A stretch of 64,000 bases of DNA from Ulvibacterium sp. (GTDB lineage Bacteria; Bacteroidota; Bacteroidia; Flavobacteriales; Flavobacteriaceae): positions 1-64,000 of the forward strand of contig NZ_JANQOO010000004.1 of NCBI RefSeq assembly GCF_028285715.1, given 5' to 3'. The position numbers and the translations under genes are program-made. The notes under the pieces are model-generated. The model was not told the origin of the DNA and searched no databases. It saw nothing but the letters and a program-made list of their open reading frames with translations. How positions within the stretch are numbered: the first letter of the stretch is position 1; every line of letters starts with the position of its first letter. Shown piece after piece: positions 36,851 through 45,795 of this stretch.

Positions 36851-38293
36851 TCATCTTCCCAAATTGTATTTGTACCTAAAGGCATCTATGAACTGAAAGA
36901 TAAGATATCCGATCAAGATTCGGAACAGATTATCGACGACCAAAACCAGATTATAATACCCGGCACTGTCGCTGCGGCATTCCTCCAGTAGGTCGGTAAA
37001 AATGCTCGTTCTGTGCGTGGGGTTTATCAACTGAACGAAAACGCCCCATTTTTCAAGATATAGATCTCGGCATTCAGTTGGTGCAAATGCATAGAATAAA
37101 AGGAATTGGACGACAAGGGCCGTCAAAATCCAGAGCAATGGCCTTCCGACAGATAACCCGAATAAATTGGAATAGTAAGAAAGACCCAACGGCAGGTTTC
37201 TTTTTCTGTTCTTAAAATACCATATCTTCTCGTAGGACTTGAACAACTTTTCATTTGGCACATCCTGTTTGGTACTATAGTGCTGTTTTATTTTTATGAT
37301 AATGTTCTTTTTTTCTTCTGGTCTATCGGCATGAGCTTCTATACCATAATAAGACCAATTGATCTGGTTCAAATGTATTTGTTCCAAATCGTTATCTTCA
37401 AATTGAATGGTCGAATGTGCCTTTCGAGGAGTATGGCCAAAAAACAAAAATCTACGATTGCTAGGCTTGGCCTCAAGATTAAGATAGTCCAGCGACAATC
37501 TTTCGATAGTGTTATCGATTATTTTCAATTTACCACTGGTTTCCAAGTTAAGTCTAGAAAGTCCAAAATTGACACTGCGATTGCCGTTGTAACTCAATTG
37601 CCCAATAGAAGATCTTGAAACTGAGGTATTATCAACAATAGTGTCCTCAACAGATAGATATTGGAATTCGGAGTTTTTAATAATCAATTTTTTGATCGAA
37701 TTAATATTGACAAGACTGCATTTTTGGCATTTGCAACGTGAAATTTCGAAGGTTCCATAATTTGAACGATGGATACTGCTCAAGGGGCGTAATCTTGTCA
37801 ATTCGATTTCCCCGAAATTCCCGGAAAGGAAAAATGCATCACAGCGCAGATCATCGATTCTAAGATATTTATACTCGCCATTTATCCCTATTGTACTAAT
37901 ACCATTGGATTTGGTTATTGATAAGCCAAAGACATCATTAAATTCAGATTTTACGTTTAATTTATTTTTAAATGTCTCCCTGCCGATTCCCTTGATATTG
38001 AACTGAATGTCACCTACCGAATCGGGCTTTATTAGAAGACTTGCGAGTAATGAGTTAGAAAAATGCAAGTTCAAAGACCCGGGGATATTACGGTCTACGA
38101 TACTTTCCAAATCCAAAATCAATGTAATGGACGGACGGTTTTCGACCTTGGCAACTACGTAGGTGAACGTTAACCTAAGCCCTTTTTCCTCAATACTATG
38201 GGTGAACGAGGCCCTATCGATGTGCCTCAACGCCAATTTCTTTTTGTTGAGGTCACTACAAACGTCGGGTGTCAGTAAGTCCGTTAACTCCAA
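36851..38293 (-). CDS. Beta-helix-like protein with two C-terminal membrane segments
   Basis: This 480-residue protein has an N-terminal two thirds of short repeating Ile/Leu/Asn-rich strands (~120-330), as in right-handed beta-helix or pentapeptide-like folds. A basic juxtamembrane stretch follows (KIWYFKNRKRN), then two membrane segments, ~385-404 (PLLWILTALVVQFLLFYAF) and ~446-470 (VLVVDNLFRILIGYLIFQFI). The second is followed by a cytoplasmic-type basic tail. A sensor plus two-TM pore is a reasonable reading for a membrane-perforating effector. The family is unknown; this layout recalls membrane-effector proteins found in defence loci. Confidence 0.62.
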   Translation of the reverse strand: MELTDLLTPDVCSDLNKKKLALRHIDRASFTHSIEEKGLRLTFTYVVAKVENRPSITLILDLESIVDRNIPGSLNLHFSNSLLASLLIKPDSVGDIQFNIKGIGRETFKNKLNVKSEFNDVFGLSITKSNGISTIGINGEYKYLRIDDLRCDAFFLSGNFGEIELTRLRPLSSIHRSNYGTFEISRCKCQKCSLVNINSIKKLIIKNSEFQYLSVEDTIVDNTSVSRSSIGQLSYNGNRSVNFGLSRLNLETSGKLKIIDNTIERLSLDYLNLEAKPSNRRFLFFGHTPRKAHSTIQFEDNDLEQIHLNQINWSYYGIEAHADRPEEKKNIIIKIKQHYSTKQDVPNEKLFKSYEKIWYFKNRKRNLPLGLSYYSNLFGLSVGRPLLWILTALVVQFLLFYAFAPTECRDLYLEKWGVFVQLINPTHRTSIFTDLLEECRSDSAGYYNLVLVVDNLFRILIGYLIFQFIDAFRYKYNLGR

Positions 38294-38686
38294 AACATTA
38301 TTTTGGTCAGTGAAACATTAATTACATATCGAATATAGCGGTAAAAACCGAGATCTTGGAGATGCCTAGTTCAAAGAATAGGGTTTAAGATGTGGAATTG
38401 TCGTCAATCAGGTAATGCCAGTGCTCTTGTAAATTGTCAATCCCAAATCGTTTGGAAGACCTATTGCATCCCAAAGGGCTATTGCAAATGTGGAATTCTG
38501 AACCTACCTACCCAAAACATAATAATTTAGGGGTGGTCACATCATTGGTCATTGCCTTTGATTTATCCAAAGTTGTATCGGAAAACTGGAACATGGCGAG
38601 ATTATAGAAGCCCGTTATCGCATAGTTTTATGAAAGTGACGAAATTGGGCAGGTGATGGAAACAAACGCTCTCTTACATGCGCCAA
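38294..38686. other. 393-bp gap, possible degraded gene
   Basis: The + strand stays open for about 60 codons (38416-38607) but lacks a credible start and matches nothing I know. A remnant of a cargo gene is possible. No tRNA, terminator or repeat was seen. Confidence 0.3.
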
Positions 38687-38917
38687 TCAAGGTTTTGGGG
38701 AGTGTTTCAGGAATATCCCGAGGTTCAATACGTTCGATAGCTTGATCGCGGTGCTTAATAGGACATCCCCGGCCTTATGGTTCTCTATCTTGGAGATATT
38801 GGCACGTGTCACCCCGCTTTCCCTGCTCAAAAAACGTTGGCTGATACCATATTTGACCCTCGTATGTTTAAGGTAGGAGCCGAAATCCTCGAACTCCTCC
38901 AATTCCTGGTCGATCAT
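38687..38917 (-). CDS. XRE-type HTH protein, downstream partner
   Basis: This 76-residue protein has an HTH_3 domain (~10-65): FGSYLKHTRVKYGISQRFLSRESGVTRANISKIENHKAGDVLLSTAIKLSNVL. I start it at the ATG 38917; one at 38953 would add 12 residues. It is encoded just after a 77-residue gene on the same strand, the layout of a toxin-antitoxin or regulator pair with the HTH protein second. Confidence 0.75.
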   Translation of the reverse strand: MIDQELEEFEDFGSYLKHTRVKYGISQRFLSRESGVTRANISKIENHKAGDVLLSTAIKLSNVLNLGIFLKHSPKP

Positions 38918-38973
38918 TGGTAATTGAACTTTGTTTACAAAGATACCGATCAATTAAGGGCCCTCCAAAAATA

Positions 38974-39207
38974 TCAGATTTCCAACCTGCCAACATATTT
39001 TTCCATACAATGCCCGTGGGCGAAAACGTTCTTGCTCTCTATCTTGCTGGTTTTGGGATTCAAGATTACCTCAACAAAGAATTTGTCAATGGCATATAAT
39101 TGGTAATCGGCCTCCTTGGTCTTTTGGTTCGCAACGAAATGGCCTACCCTCCAAAGGGTATTCCATTGCACTTCTTCAGGTAATATGTTGTATTCGTAGA
39201 TTCCCAT
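38974..39207 (-). CDS. Unknown small protein upstream of the HTH gene (77 aa)
   Basis: This 77-residue protein (starts MGIYEYNILP; contains AIDKFFVEVILNPKTSKI) has mixed alpha/beta character. I recall similar small proteins paired with HTH genes in Bacteroidota, but cannot name the family. It is upstream of the HTH gene, the usual toxin position in HigBA-like pairs. Start codons at 39243 and 39207 are both possible. Confidence 0.6.
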   Translation of the reverse strand: MGIYEYNILPEEVQWNTLWRVGHFVANQKTKEADYQLYAIDKFFVEVILNPKTSKIESKNVFAHGHCMEKYVGRLEI

Positions 39208-39261
39208 TGAGTCGACTAAGTTTTCTAAATTTAGCAAAATCAACTTAACATATTAACAACG

Positions 39262-39900
39262 ATGACTGAGGAAAAAATGGATATTGAACCCGATGAGGTC
39301 AAGTATCGCGAAATAAAACAGCTAGAAAAGTTTGGAGAAAGTCGGACCCGATGGTCTCAGGAAGCACTCAAGCAGATGACATATATAAACAGCCTCGTAA
39401 TCACTTTAGCTGTCGGCTTCATTGCCTTTGCCTTTGAATATTTGAAAGAAAGGGATATCCAGGCAACAATGGAAATATTCAGTATAGACCTTAAATTGAC
39501 TCTTTATTGTAGCTCTGTCCTCCTAATGTTATGGTCCGTTTTCTTAGGAATTCTTGGAGCACATAACAGAGCAATTTACTTTAGAAAAACTAGGGATATA
39601 AATATTATAAGACATAGGGTATATAGGTTTTGGAAAGCATTTCTCAAAGAAGGAAGTTTTGATGAAAAAAAATGGTACGAAAGATTAGGACTGCAGTTTA
39701 GGAGCACCCCGAAGATTAATTTCGATGATTGTTTAAATTATGGCAGAAATCAACAGTACAAGGATGACCTTGAAAGGGATTTCGATAAACTAAGGGAATA
39801 TCGTTCGGATTTGGCGGACATGTCTTGGAGAAGATTGAATTGGCAGATATCTATTTTCTGTTTAGGGCTAACGGTATACTTTTTTGCTTTACTGATGTAA
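39262..39900 (+). CDS. Small membrane protein with three membrane segments
   Basis: The 212-residue product has three hydrophobic stretches at ~43-62, ~78-99 and ~192-211. A charged loop (~100-190) lies between the second and third. The first half resembles SLATT-like membrane effectors in layout. It diverges from the HTH pair by 54 bp. AT-rich cargo; pore-forming effector is a guess. Confidence 0.6.
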   Translation: MTEEKMDIEPDEVKYREIKQLEKFGESRTRWSQEALKQMTYINSLVITLAVGFIAFAFEYLKERDIQATMEIFSIDLKLTLYCSSVLLMLWSVFLGILGAHNRAIYFRKTRDINIIRHRVYRFWKAFLKEGSFDEKKWYERLGLQFRSTPKINFDDCLNYGRNQQYKDDLERDFDKLREYRSDLADMSWRRLNWQISIFCLGLTVYFFALLM

Positions 39901-40019
39901 ATTTCGAAAAAACATTGCTGGTCAAGTTAGGGATGATTGACCTCATTATCTATGCCAAGATTGTTTTCCTTTTAACTCTTTCCTTTTGTATTTTAAGTAC
40001 GCTTTAGGTATGTTTCCAG

Positions 40020-40436
40020 TTGAATTTGCATATAGTAGCACATGAGGATTGGTTTGATGTAATTAATATAATGAACCATCAAATCAGAAAACTCTCTATC
40101 CAAATGAACGATTGTTTCCCTGGACATGTTAAAATCCAAATCCGTTCCACTTTTATTTGGATTATATCCATGAAATATACTCTCTACCTATCCAAACTCA
40201 TAAAGATGCGAGGTATTCCCAATCTTACATTGGAGCAGTACCAGAGAACAATGAACGTGGTCTCTTTGGAGAACAGGATCATGGGGATTATAAAGGCAAG
40301 AAAAAAGATTGAAGGTGCCAAACATTCCGGTCAACTTGATTATCTGATATATCTGGAAGGGAGGAAGTTGGCCGATTTAACGGATAATATGCCGGAAAAG
40401 GATTTTTGGGAACGCCTTCTCAACTCCGAAGCATAA
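40020..40436 (+). CDS. Unknown small protein, start uncertain
   Basis: This frame of up to 138 codons starts at TTG 40020; the first internal ATG is at 40071. The product is helical and basic (KLIKMRGIPNLTLEQYQRTMNVVSLENRIMGIIKARKKI) with one short hydrophobic stretch. It may be a truncated gene of the cargo. No family recognised. Confidence 0.4.
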   Translation: MNLHIVAHEDWFDVINIMNHQIRKLSIQMNDCFPGHVKIQIRSTFIWIISMKYTLYLSKLIKMRGIPNLTLEQYQRTMNVVSLENRIMGIIKARKKIEGAKHSGQLDYLIYLEGRKLADLTDNMPEKDFWERLLNSEA

Positions 40437-40586
40437 TTGGGAGAGATTGTTCCATTTCAATCTAATCCTTTAAATAAAAATAGGAAAATACACCTGTATA
40501 CCAAAGAACTATCTTTCGGTTTTGATATATTTTATATTTGAATAATCTGATCTTTTGTAAAAATAAATACTACAAAAAATATAATT

Positions 40587-40615
40587 TTAACAGGGATCGA
40601 TTATTTTTAGTAAGT
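40587..40615 (+). promoter_or_regulatory. 29-bp upstream element, copy 1
   Basis: TTAACA followed by TATTTTTAGTA ends 23 bp before the lipoprotein ATG (40639). A near-identical element (about 22 of 29 matches by eye) occurs at 43545-43573, before another secreted-protein gene. The core TATTTTTA is one base from the TAnnTTTG -7 consensus, so a shared promoter is likely. Confidence 0.5.
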
Positions 40616-40638
40616 CAATAACCATCTAATCAATCAAA

Positions 40639-41811
40639 ATGAAAGAAAGAAAATGGTCTATTTTATTTGGTATTGTACTCATGCTTTTTAGTTGTCAATC
40701 AAGTAAGACAACTGTTCAAAAGGTAGTAACAAAGGTTTCAGACCCATTTAAAGATTATACTGTCTTATCAATACCTAGGGAGAATCTTCCTTTAGGAGCA
40801 AATTGGATTCAAGGAATTGGACCATCGGAATCCGGAAAAGGAAACATTGATTTAACTAATAAAAAATCACTATCTACTTTTAACTTAAGTCAGGAGTTTA
40901 AAAACAAATTAGGTCTTGCGTTATTCAGTTTTATTGGCATTGATGAACAATACCAACGAAAGGTTAATCTTGAAATTCAAAAAATGAGTATTGTTAGGCC
41001 AAGTAGCATTACAGATTTAGGATTAATACCCGGGAAATCATTCCTATTCGAAGGAATAATAATAGAAGACTTTTCAATGAAATATGACAAGGGTTTGGGC
41101 ATTGATTTAGAAGCAAAAATAGAAACGAAATTAGACAATATTGACGTAGAAGGGAATTTTGGGAATACTAAGAATATTTCGGTAAAAGGCGAAAACGTGT
41201 TTTTGGCCTATAGAGTATTAAAGGTATTGGATGTTAAAAATGAAAAAAAAGAAACGGTCAAATCTTCAACAAAAGATAACTCTTTTTACACGTGGAATTT
41301 CTCTAATTATAAACTAACATATAATAAAACTAATTTGAATAATTGTTTTCTCACTAAAATGAGAGATCGTAACCATACGTATTTGGTTTCCGAATCCGGG
41401 AGATATGGTTATGAAGGTGATGTTGCGGCAAATGATTATTTTGATTGCTTTGATACTTTCGGTTTCTATTTTGACATATCATCTGAAAATATTTACGCCA
41501 ACAATGGTAATTTATTTGAATCTAAACTTTATTTAAACCTAGAAGATTTTAATGGTAGTATTAAAAGTAGAACAGGCGACACTTTAGAATTTGTTATAAT
41601 AGATAAAAGGATTTTTTTGTATGAGAATCTACTCAATGATGAATTTATTCAGGACTTCATTATTATAGACAAGTTTAGCTTGGAACCTTATTTAAAAGAC
41701 ACTAGTAGAGGTAAGAATTTAATCGCAATTGGAAATGACAATCAAATAAGCATTTTTCGTAATAGAATAAGGCTTATAACCCTAGAATCGCCAAATGCTC
41801 CTGGTTATTGA
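40639..41811 (+). CDS. Lipoprotein of unknown function
   Basis: This 390-residue protein has a lipoprotein signal (~1-19, LMLFSC with the lipidated Cys after a hydrophobic stretch). The mature part is beta-rich, with many Asn/Lys/Asp residues and GKSFLFEGIIIEDF. It is expected to be exported and anchored in the outer or inner membrane. No domain is recognised. It shares an upstream element with the secreted protein gene at 43592 and could be co-regulated with it. AT-rich cargo. Confidence 0.7.
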   Translation: MKERKWSILFGIVLMLFSCQSSKTTVQKVVTKVSDPFKDYTVLSIPRENLPLGANWIQGIGPSESGKGNIDLTNKKSLSTFNLSQEFKNKLGLALFSFIGIDEQYQRKVNLEIQKMSIVRPSSITDLGLIPGKSFLFEGIIIEDFSMKYDKGLGIDLEAKIETKLDNIDVEGNFGNTKNISVKGENVFLAYRVLKVLDVKNEKKETVKSSTKDNSFYTWNFSNYKLTYNKTNLNNCFLTKMRDRNHTYLVSESGRYGYEGDVAANDYFDCFDTFGFYFDISSENIYANNGNLFESKLYLNLEDFNGSIKSRTGDTLEFVIIDKRIFLYENLLNDEFIQDFIIIDKFSLEPYLKDTSRGKNLIAIGNDNQISIFRNRIRLITLESPNAPGY

Positions 41812-41910
41812 AAACTAGAACCCAACAATGGCCATAAACCCTGGCTCTTTGCCAAAAAAGTAATTTAACCTATTCAAATAAGTTAGTTGTAACATAAGAT
41901 TACTTCAAGA

Positions 41911-42822
41911 ATGATGCATAATCAAATCAAATATAGTTTTGATAATTATTTAAATAGCCTAAATAAATGTTATTCTGAAGAAGTACAACATTTACTGCCA
42001 AATATAAATGATTTCCCTAATGCCATTATTAATGCATTTGAAAAGAAAGAATTTAGTACAATATTAGAATTTGGACGGAATCAATCCGATCAATTCATGA
42101 CTTCTGTTTGCAATAGAATAGTGGGCATACATAATATCCAAATATCGAGAAGAAATAAAACTGAATTAGACGTAAACAAGACTTTTAAACTTATTTCAGC
42201 GTCAATTACTGGGATACCTTCGAATTCAACGATTTCCTCGGTTGGCTCGCAAGGGTTTCTTTCTATCCCTCTTTTTAAATTTGAAGAGGAAATAAGAAAT
42301 CTCGAATTTATTAGATTTCATATATGGTCACCTAAACTTGAAAAATATATTGACCCTAGAACTAGAGATTTGTTCTCTATCCATTCTCATAGATTTCACG
42401 CACAAAGTTGGATTATTACTGGTGAATTAGTTAATCAAGATTACAAGGTTAACAGAAAATCAGAGAACGCTAATAGCGCATTATTCGAAATTATATATAA
42501 TGAAACCTTAAACAATGTCAACCAACATCAATCAACAGCAAGAAATTCAGGGAAATATATTGAAGTTAAAGAGCTGAGAAAATCGATTTTCACAAAAAAT
42601 GATACTTACGAAATACAACAAGGCGAATTTCACAAATCATCGCAAAAAAACGACCTTATGACGAGTGCAACATTTTTCTCATTTTATTTGAATAACGAAC
42701 AATTGGGTCAGTCCGAAGTAACAGGGCCAATTGACATAACGGAATCAAAAATCAACAGAAAAATGTATATTGAACCTCGCGAGTTCTTGAGGGAAATAGA
42801 AGAATCAATTGATGCCGAATGA
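41911..42822 (+). CDS. Cupin-like partner of the SLATT protein
   Basis: This 303-residue cytoplasmic protein contains, at ~134-172, FIRFHIWSPK...SIHSHRFHAQSWIITGEL. It holds His158, His160 and His163, the HxHx pattern of metal-binding cupin or cysteine-dioxygenase-like folds. Its stop overlaps the next gene's start by 4 bp (ATGA), so the two are translationally coupled. The natural reading is that this is the sensor or modulator of the SLATT effector that follows. The fold assignment is tentative. Confidence 0.65.
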   Translation: MMHNQIKYSFDNYLNSLNKCYSEEVQHLLPNINDFPNAIINAFEKKEFSTILEFGRNQSDQFMTSVCNRIVGIHNIQISRRNKTELDVNKTFKLISASITGIPSNSTISSVGSQGFLSIPLFKFEEEIRNLEFIRFHIWSPKLEKYIDPRTRDLFSIHSHRFHAQSWIITGELVNQDYKVNRKSENANSALFEIIYNETLNNVNQHQSTARNSGKYIEVKELRKSIFTKNDTYEIQQGEFHKSSQKNDLMTSATFFSFYLNNEQLGQSEVTGPIDITESKINRKMYIEPREFLREIEESIDAE

Positions 42823-43349
42823 CTGAACAACAAAAAAATATGCTTCTTGACTGGATGAGAAAAGTCCACCAACTAGAGTATGCACATAGATATGAAAGTC
42901 TTTTCTGGGGAAAAGTTCATTTCTGGGTTGGTCTTGGAGCGTTTGCTCTTTCATTGTTTATTGCGTTCTCCTTCAGATTTCCTTCAGTAGAATCAGAAGA
43001 GTATGACGAATTGTTTTGGATTCTTAAGCATTCAAATTTTGTTGCTGTAGCATCGACAGTGGTGGCCTTGTTAGCAGGCTATCAGACATTTACAAAGCCA
43101 AGCGAAAAATCAGAACTACATAAAATTACCGGAAGTAATTATGAAAAATTGAGGCACAATATAGAGATGGTTTTAACATCAGAATTCAATGAAATAGAGT
43201 TTAAAAAGGACCTCGAATCAATAAAACTTGAATGGGACAGTTTAGATGCAATTAATGTTGATCCGAAATTTTTTAAGCAAGGAAAAGACATGGCTAAATC
43301 TTTCAATAAATATCCAGAAGAATTAGGCTTTTTACCAGCTCAACAATAG
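42819..43349 (+). CDS. SLATT-domain membrane effector
   Basis: This 176-residue protein has two membrane helices (~33-52 and ~70-90) with the SLATT pattern: a helical N-terminus with YAHRYES, TM1 (HFWVGLGAFALSLFIAF), TM2 (VVALLAGYQTFTKPSEKSELHK) and then GSNYEKLRHNIEMVL. SLATT domains are predicted pore-forming effectors in nucleotide-signalling defence systems (SMODS/SLOG-associated). No nucleotidyltransferase or SLOG gene is adjacent; its only coupled partner is the cupin-like protein. It follows that gene with a 4-bp overlap. Confidence 0.78.
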   Translation: MTEQQKNMLLDWMRKVHQLEYAHRYESLFWGKVHFWVGLGAFALSLFIAFSFRFPSVESEEYDELFWILKHSNFVAVASTVVALLAGYQTFTKPSEKSELHKITGSNYEKLRHNIEMVLTSEFNEIEFKKDLESIKLEWDSLDAINVDPKFFKQGKDMAKSFNKYPEELGFLPAQQ

Positions 43350-43544
43350 TGAATACTACGTCGAACTATTTCTATAATCAACTATACCTTGACAATAATA
43401 GGCCCAGTAAGTTCCTTACATTAGTAAGAAGCCTATTTGCATTCTTTCTTCCTGTATGAAATCCCAATCCCGCTCTTTAGCACAAACAGATTATAAGTAA
43501 ATTCTGATCTTTTACAATTTCTTCACTTACGATATATTAATAAA

Positions 43545-43573
43545 TTAACAAGAATTTAATATTTTTAGTAGGT
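43545..43573 (+). promoter_or_regulatory. 29-bp upstream element, copy 2
   Basis: Near-identical to 40587-40615 (TTAACA...TATTTTTAGTA); ends 18 bp before the ATG at 43592. Likely a promoter shared by the two exported-protein genes. Confidence 0.5.
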
Positions 43574-43591
43574 AACCAAAAACCAACTAGG

Positions 43592-44518
43592 ATGAAAAAT
43601 TTAATTATAACAAACTTCGGACTAATCTTCTTTATTAATCTCATATATGGACAAACCGAAAAAAGTACATATGTGCCTATAGATCCAATGCCTGTGAGGA
43701 TAATTGTCGATAATTCTTATGATTATACCAATAAGGATATCCTTGAATTACTCCCTGATGAAACGACAAAGTTTGCTTCAAGGGAATTAAACACTGATAT
43801 TGACGGAGGTTACATGAGTTTTGTTTCCGCATCAAGTAAAGACGATAAATACGAGGTCATTTTTGATTGGATAAAGTATAGTTCCGTAAATGCATTGGCA
43901 ATTCACAATGGAAAGGCAGAGCTTATCTTACAACCCGAGGATCTTATGAAGACAACTACGGTCAAAAACATAAAAGGTGAAATCTTCCTTCAAAAAAGCG
44001 ATTCCCTAATTAACTCGATTTCAGATAAGATTCCAACCAACAGCGATATAGTAAAAATTGTAATGGGCGTTGGAGTCAGAATGATCGCTAAATTTGTAAC
44101 CAAGAAAAGAAATGTTAGCATTCCAGATATTTTAGGATTGGCAGTAGCAGCTTCTAATAACAAAATTGAAGGTAGCCTTGAAATAAACACTTTAGGGATA
44201 ACTGGCGAATCAGTAACTTCATTAATCCCATTGCCCACAGAAATAAATAAGGGCTCCATTCAAAACCTGTTATCAAATGTCGCGGCAATTAGAGAAAAAA
44301 TATATACAATGGAGAAAAACAAAGAGGATTTTCTCAAAGTGATGGTGACTCCCAGGATTATTGGCTTTCAAAACCTTTCTTCAACACCGTATACTCCAAA
44401 TCAGATATCTTCTTATCTATATAAAAAAATCCCCTATATGTTAATAAAAGGGGAATCTACCGACGCATTAGGCAGTACTTTAATGGAGCTTCAAAAAAGG
44501 TTGGGTATACTTCAATAG
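43592..44518 (+). CDS. Secreted protein, paralogue of 44745 protein
   Basis: The 308-residue product has a signal peptide (~1-20, ending LIYGQ). A C-terminal domain (~145-270) contains VKIVMGVGVRMIAKFV, LGITGESVTSLIPLP and VTPRIIGF. Corresponding stretches (VKVGVGVRIRSRFIV, IGITNPRIFESLPLP, LTPHIISL) occur in the protein encoded at 44745, so the two share a domain. Exported and probably periplasmic. Function unknown. It follows the SLATT pair by about 240 bp. Confidence 0.65.
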   Translation: MKNLIITNFGLIFFINLIYGQTEKSTYVPIDPMPVRIIVDNSYDYTNKDILELLPDETTKFASRELNTDIDGGYMSFVSASSKDDKYEVIFDWIKYSSVNALAIHNGKAELILQPEDLMKTTTVKNIKGEIFLQKSDSLINSISDKIPTNSDIVKIVMGVGVRMIAKFVTKKRNVSIPDILGLAVAASNNKIEGSLEINTLGITGESVTSLIPLPTEINKGSIQNLLSNVAAIREKIYTMEKNKEDFLKVMVTPRIIGFQNLSSTPYTPNQISSYLYKKIPYMLIKGESTDALGSTLMELQKRLGILQ

Positions 44519-44744
44519 CTAAACTGAAATCGACAAGCATCAGAATAAACTACGCCCAAAACTTTCATAGAAGCACATTCAGGCTGGCTCCTTTTAATAT
44601 TATAGTTCAAACTTGCAAGAAAATAAACCTATTGGCCAAAGAAGGTGTTGTCATTTTGAACTAGGATCTCCTATATTGGTTAATCACATAAAGGTTGAGT
44701 AAAACATTATAATGCAACATTGTATATAATTAAAATTCACAAAA

Positions 44745-45662
44745 ATGCAAGACGAAAAGAAAGACTCCCTTCTGGTAAGGATAAAGATTTTAGAAAAAAG
44801 TTTTGCTAAGGTCAAAAAGCTAACATATGTAGGAACAATTATTTCCATCATAGTAGGAGGAGGAGGATTGTTTGGAATACTTAGATACATGATTGAATAT
44901 TCAGATCATACTACAAAAAATGCAATAGACATTCATTCAAAAGAAACATCTGAGCTTAGAACAACCTTTGAATTGCTAGAAAGAAATGGAAAAAAACAAG
45001 AAGCGGAAAAATACTTGATTATGCTTGAAAAAAAGCAAAATGATTATTTTAATATTAAGACGATTAATAAACCAATCAATTTAAAGCCAACAGAAAACAC
45101 CAAACTTGATATCAACGAAACGGATAGGGATAAAATTCTTGAAAAGCTTCCTAATTATCAAGTAAAGATCTTCTTAGCTAAATTAGAAGAAAATGTAGAT
45201 GAGAGCTATTCTGAAGAATTGTTAAATCTAAAAAAAAGCAAAACTTATGAAATGACAATTGACTATTCATTATATCGTATTGATGTTATTGATTCATTGG
45301 TACAAAATACAAGTAAGAAGGCTTATGTCAAGGTTGGTGTTGGTGTTAGAATTAGAAGTAGATTTATAGTTTTATCCGAAGAACTATCATCTACATCAAT
45401 TAAAAGTTTACCTTCATTGGGGCTGCTGGCAGATGAGAAAAAATTAGCAGGAACAATACAATGCGATGTTATTGGAATAACAAATCCTAGAATATTCGAG
45501 TCACTGCCATTACCATCCGATATTAGTTCAAATTCCGTTATCCAATCAAGGTCATTTGCTGAGAATGTTATTCAATTAATGAACGATTCAAACACTATTC
45601 TTACTCCACATATAATTTCTTTGGAAGGCCCAAAGGATATGTTAAAATCATTGGAGTATTAA
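44745..45662 (+). CDS. Membrane-anchored paralogue of the 43592 protein
   Basis: This 305-residue protein has a short charged N-terminus and one Gly-rich membrane segment at ~27-50 (YVGTIISIIVGGGGLFGIL). A helical stretch follows (~60-120) that could form a coiled coil, then the domain shared with the upstream secreted protein (~185-300). No signal peptidase site. It could be the anchored receptor or partner of the secreted paralogue. Function unknown. Confidence 0.65.
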   Translation: MQDEKKDSLLVRIKILEKSFAKVKKLTYVGTIISIIVGGGGLFGILRYMIEYSDHTTKNAIDIHSKETSELRTTFELLERNGKKQEAEKYLIMLEKKQNDYFNIKTINKPINLKPTENTKLDINETDRDKILEKLPNYQVKIFLAKLEENVDESYSEELLNLKKSKTYEMTIDYSLYRIDVIDSLVQNTSKKAYVKVGVGVRIRSRFIVLSEELSSTSIKSLPSLGLLADEKKLAGTIQCDVIGITNPRIFESLPLPSDISSNSVIQSRSFAENVIQLMNDSNTILTPHIISLEGPKDMLKSLEY

Positions 45663-45795
45663 CATAATACATTCGTATCATCCTACCTAGATTTATGCGT
45701 GCGGAGTGACACCTATTAAGGATAGTCCTGTAGGTTTCCAATGGGGCCGGCAAAGGTGCAAGGAATAATGTATCTTAGTTCCATATAATCATTAA

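Noticed and set aside
38416..38607. Open stretch of ~60 codons without start
   Set aside because: No start codon, no motif and no neighbour support; kept only as a possible gene remnant.
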